A stretch of 64,000 bases of DNA from contig CP154955.1 in the NCBI GenBank assembly GCA_039621445.1, positions 43,733,540 to 43,797,539 of the forward strand, read 5' to 3'. Source of the stretch: Euglena gracilis (lineage: Eukaryota > Euglenida > Euglenophyceae > Euglenales). Every line of letters begins with the position of its first letter. Position 1 is the first letter of the stretch. Below, piece by piece: positions 63,476 to 64,000 of the stretch. Below the pieces are notes generated by a model. That model was not told the DNA's origin, ran no database searches, and was given only the letters and a program-made list of their open reading frames with translations. Both the position numbers and the translations under genes were made by a program.

Positions 63476-63960
63476 TTCCTGTATTTTTTTTTGGATTCTT
63501 GACCAAAATCCTTTGATTTTTTGGCCAAGGTGACCAACCCCCCCCCCCCCCGGAGGGTAGGAAGTGGGTGACTGGTTTTGTGATTGAAAGTGGAAAGTGA
63601 CGCCCCCTCCCCCCGGGTTGCCCACTTCCCCCACCTGGCTTTCCCGTACAGCCTTGCCCAAGGTTGGCTTCCAGGCCGAAATTTGTCAATTGCTATGAAA
63701 ACACTCACTCAAGCAAGCTCCGCCCACGCCAAATCCAGCCGGCTTGGGTTTGAAGTGCTTGGCCATTTACCGCTGTGCTACCTTTGAGGGAATCATTGTT
63801 GCCTGATCCATCGATCGACACAAACACAGCTTGTATGTCGGTTTACACAAACACAGTTTTATGTGCCGGCGAGGGGGTCACCGACATTTAGGCACTACCG
63901 ACAGTGTTTTTTCCCAGCCCGGAACTGCCATTGTTGCGGCCCCGGCACGCCCCCCTCCCC
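63476..63960. other. Right-edge spacer, no gene seen
   Basis: T-runs, a C/G fold-back and unique sequence; no convincing frame. Confidence 0.4.
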
Positions 63961-63963
63961 CAG

Positions 63964-64000
63964 GTGCATGGCCCCATGTTCCTGCCGGCCATCCACCCCC
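63964..64000 (+). CDS. Possible exon start running off the window
   Basis: After CTCCCCCAG, a good GT-AG-type acceptor, the sequence reads VHGPMFLPAIHP to the last base, with GC-rich codons like those of the other exons. The family is unknown and the evidence is only the acceptor and composition. Confidence 0.25.
   Translation, partial: MHGPMFLPAIHP

Overview
The window looks like nuclear DNA of a unicellular eukaryote, most likely a euglenozoan (euglenid or diplonemid; I cannot decide which). Coding sequence is GC-rich and split into many short exons. The introns and spacers are full of homopolymer runs, microsatellites, fold-back repeats and DNA transposons. The main clue is the introns. 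When the exons of two recognisable genes are joined in frame against their protein families, most introns lack GT-AG ends. Instead the two ends of each intron are complementary, usually with CAG at intron positions +4 to +6 facing CTG at -8 to -6. That is the known signature of euglenid nonconventional introns; a few GT-AG introns lie between them.

Layout. 1-2411: 3' part of a plus-strand gene, possibly a methyltransferase. 3169-16291: a large mobile element of about 13.1 kb with terminal inverted repeats starting CTTAGGCGGC. It carries minus-strand coding sequence (4535-13662) that includes a ParB-like domain, and about 39 copies of a private 20-bp palindrome. 16543-35182: a 20-exon gene for a family C69 cysteine dipeptidase-like protein with a signal peptide and a C-terminal membrane segment; its eighth intron is 7.1 kb of satellites and inverted repeats. 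35183-49195: intergenic, with 43-bp TCGAAC repeat arrays, fold-back units, tRNA-like sequences, telomere-like repeats, and a second, 3.0-kb CTTAGGCGGC element (43563-46564) with a 5-bp target duplication and its own palindromes. 49196-56929: a complete 14-exon gene for a kynurenine/alpha-aminoadipate aminotransferase-like enzyme (419 aa). 57713-58670: a short hAT element with a perfect 8-bp target duplication. 58760-61111: a small membrane or secreted protein ending in an I78-inhibitor-like domain. 61112-64000: palindromic C/G-rich repeats, a 19-bp satellite, and perhaps the first exon of a further gene at the edge.

The two host enzymes (peptide and amino-acid catabolism) are unrelated in sequence and show no sign of co-regulation. 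What links the window is the interplay of mobile DNA and splicing. One intron in the mobile-element gene is itself a TA-flanked inverted-repeat element. Another is 70 nt long, contains two copies of the private palindrome and follows the host's CAG/CTG rule. I regard the CTTAGGCGGC element family, with its element-specific palindromes and ParB-like protein, as the best candidate for an undescribed system.
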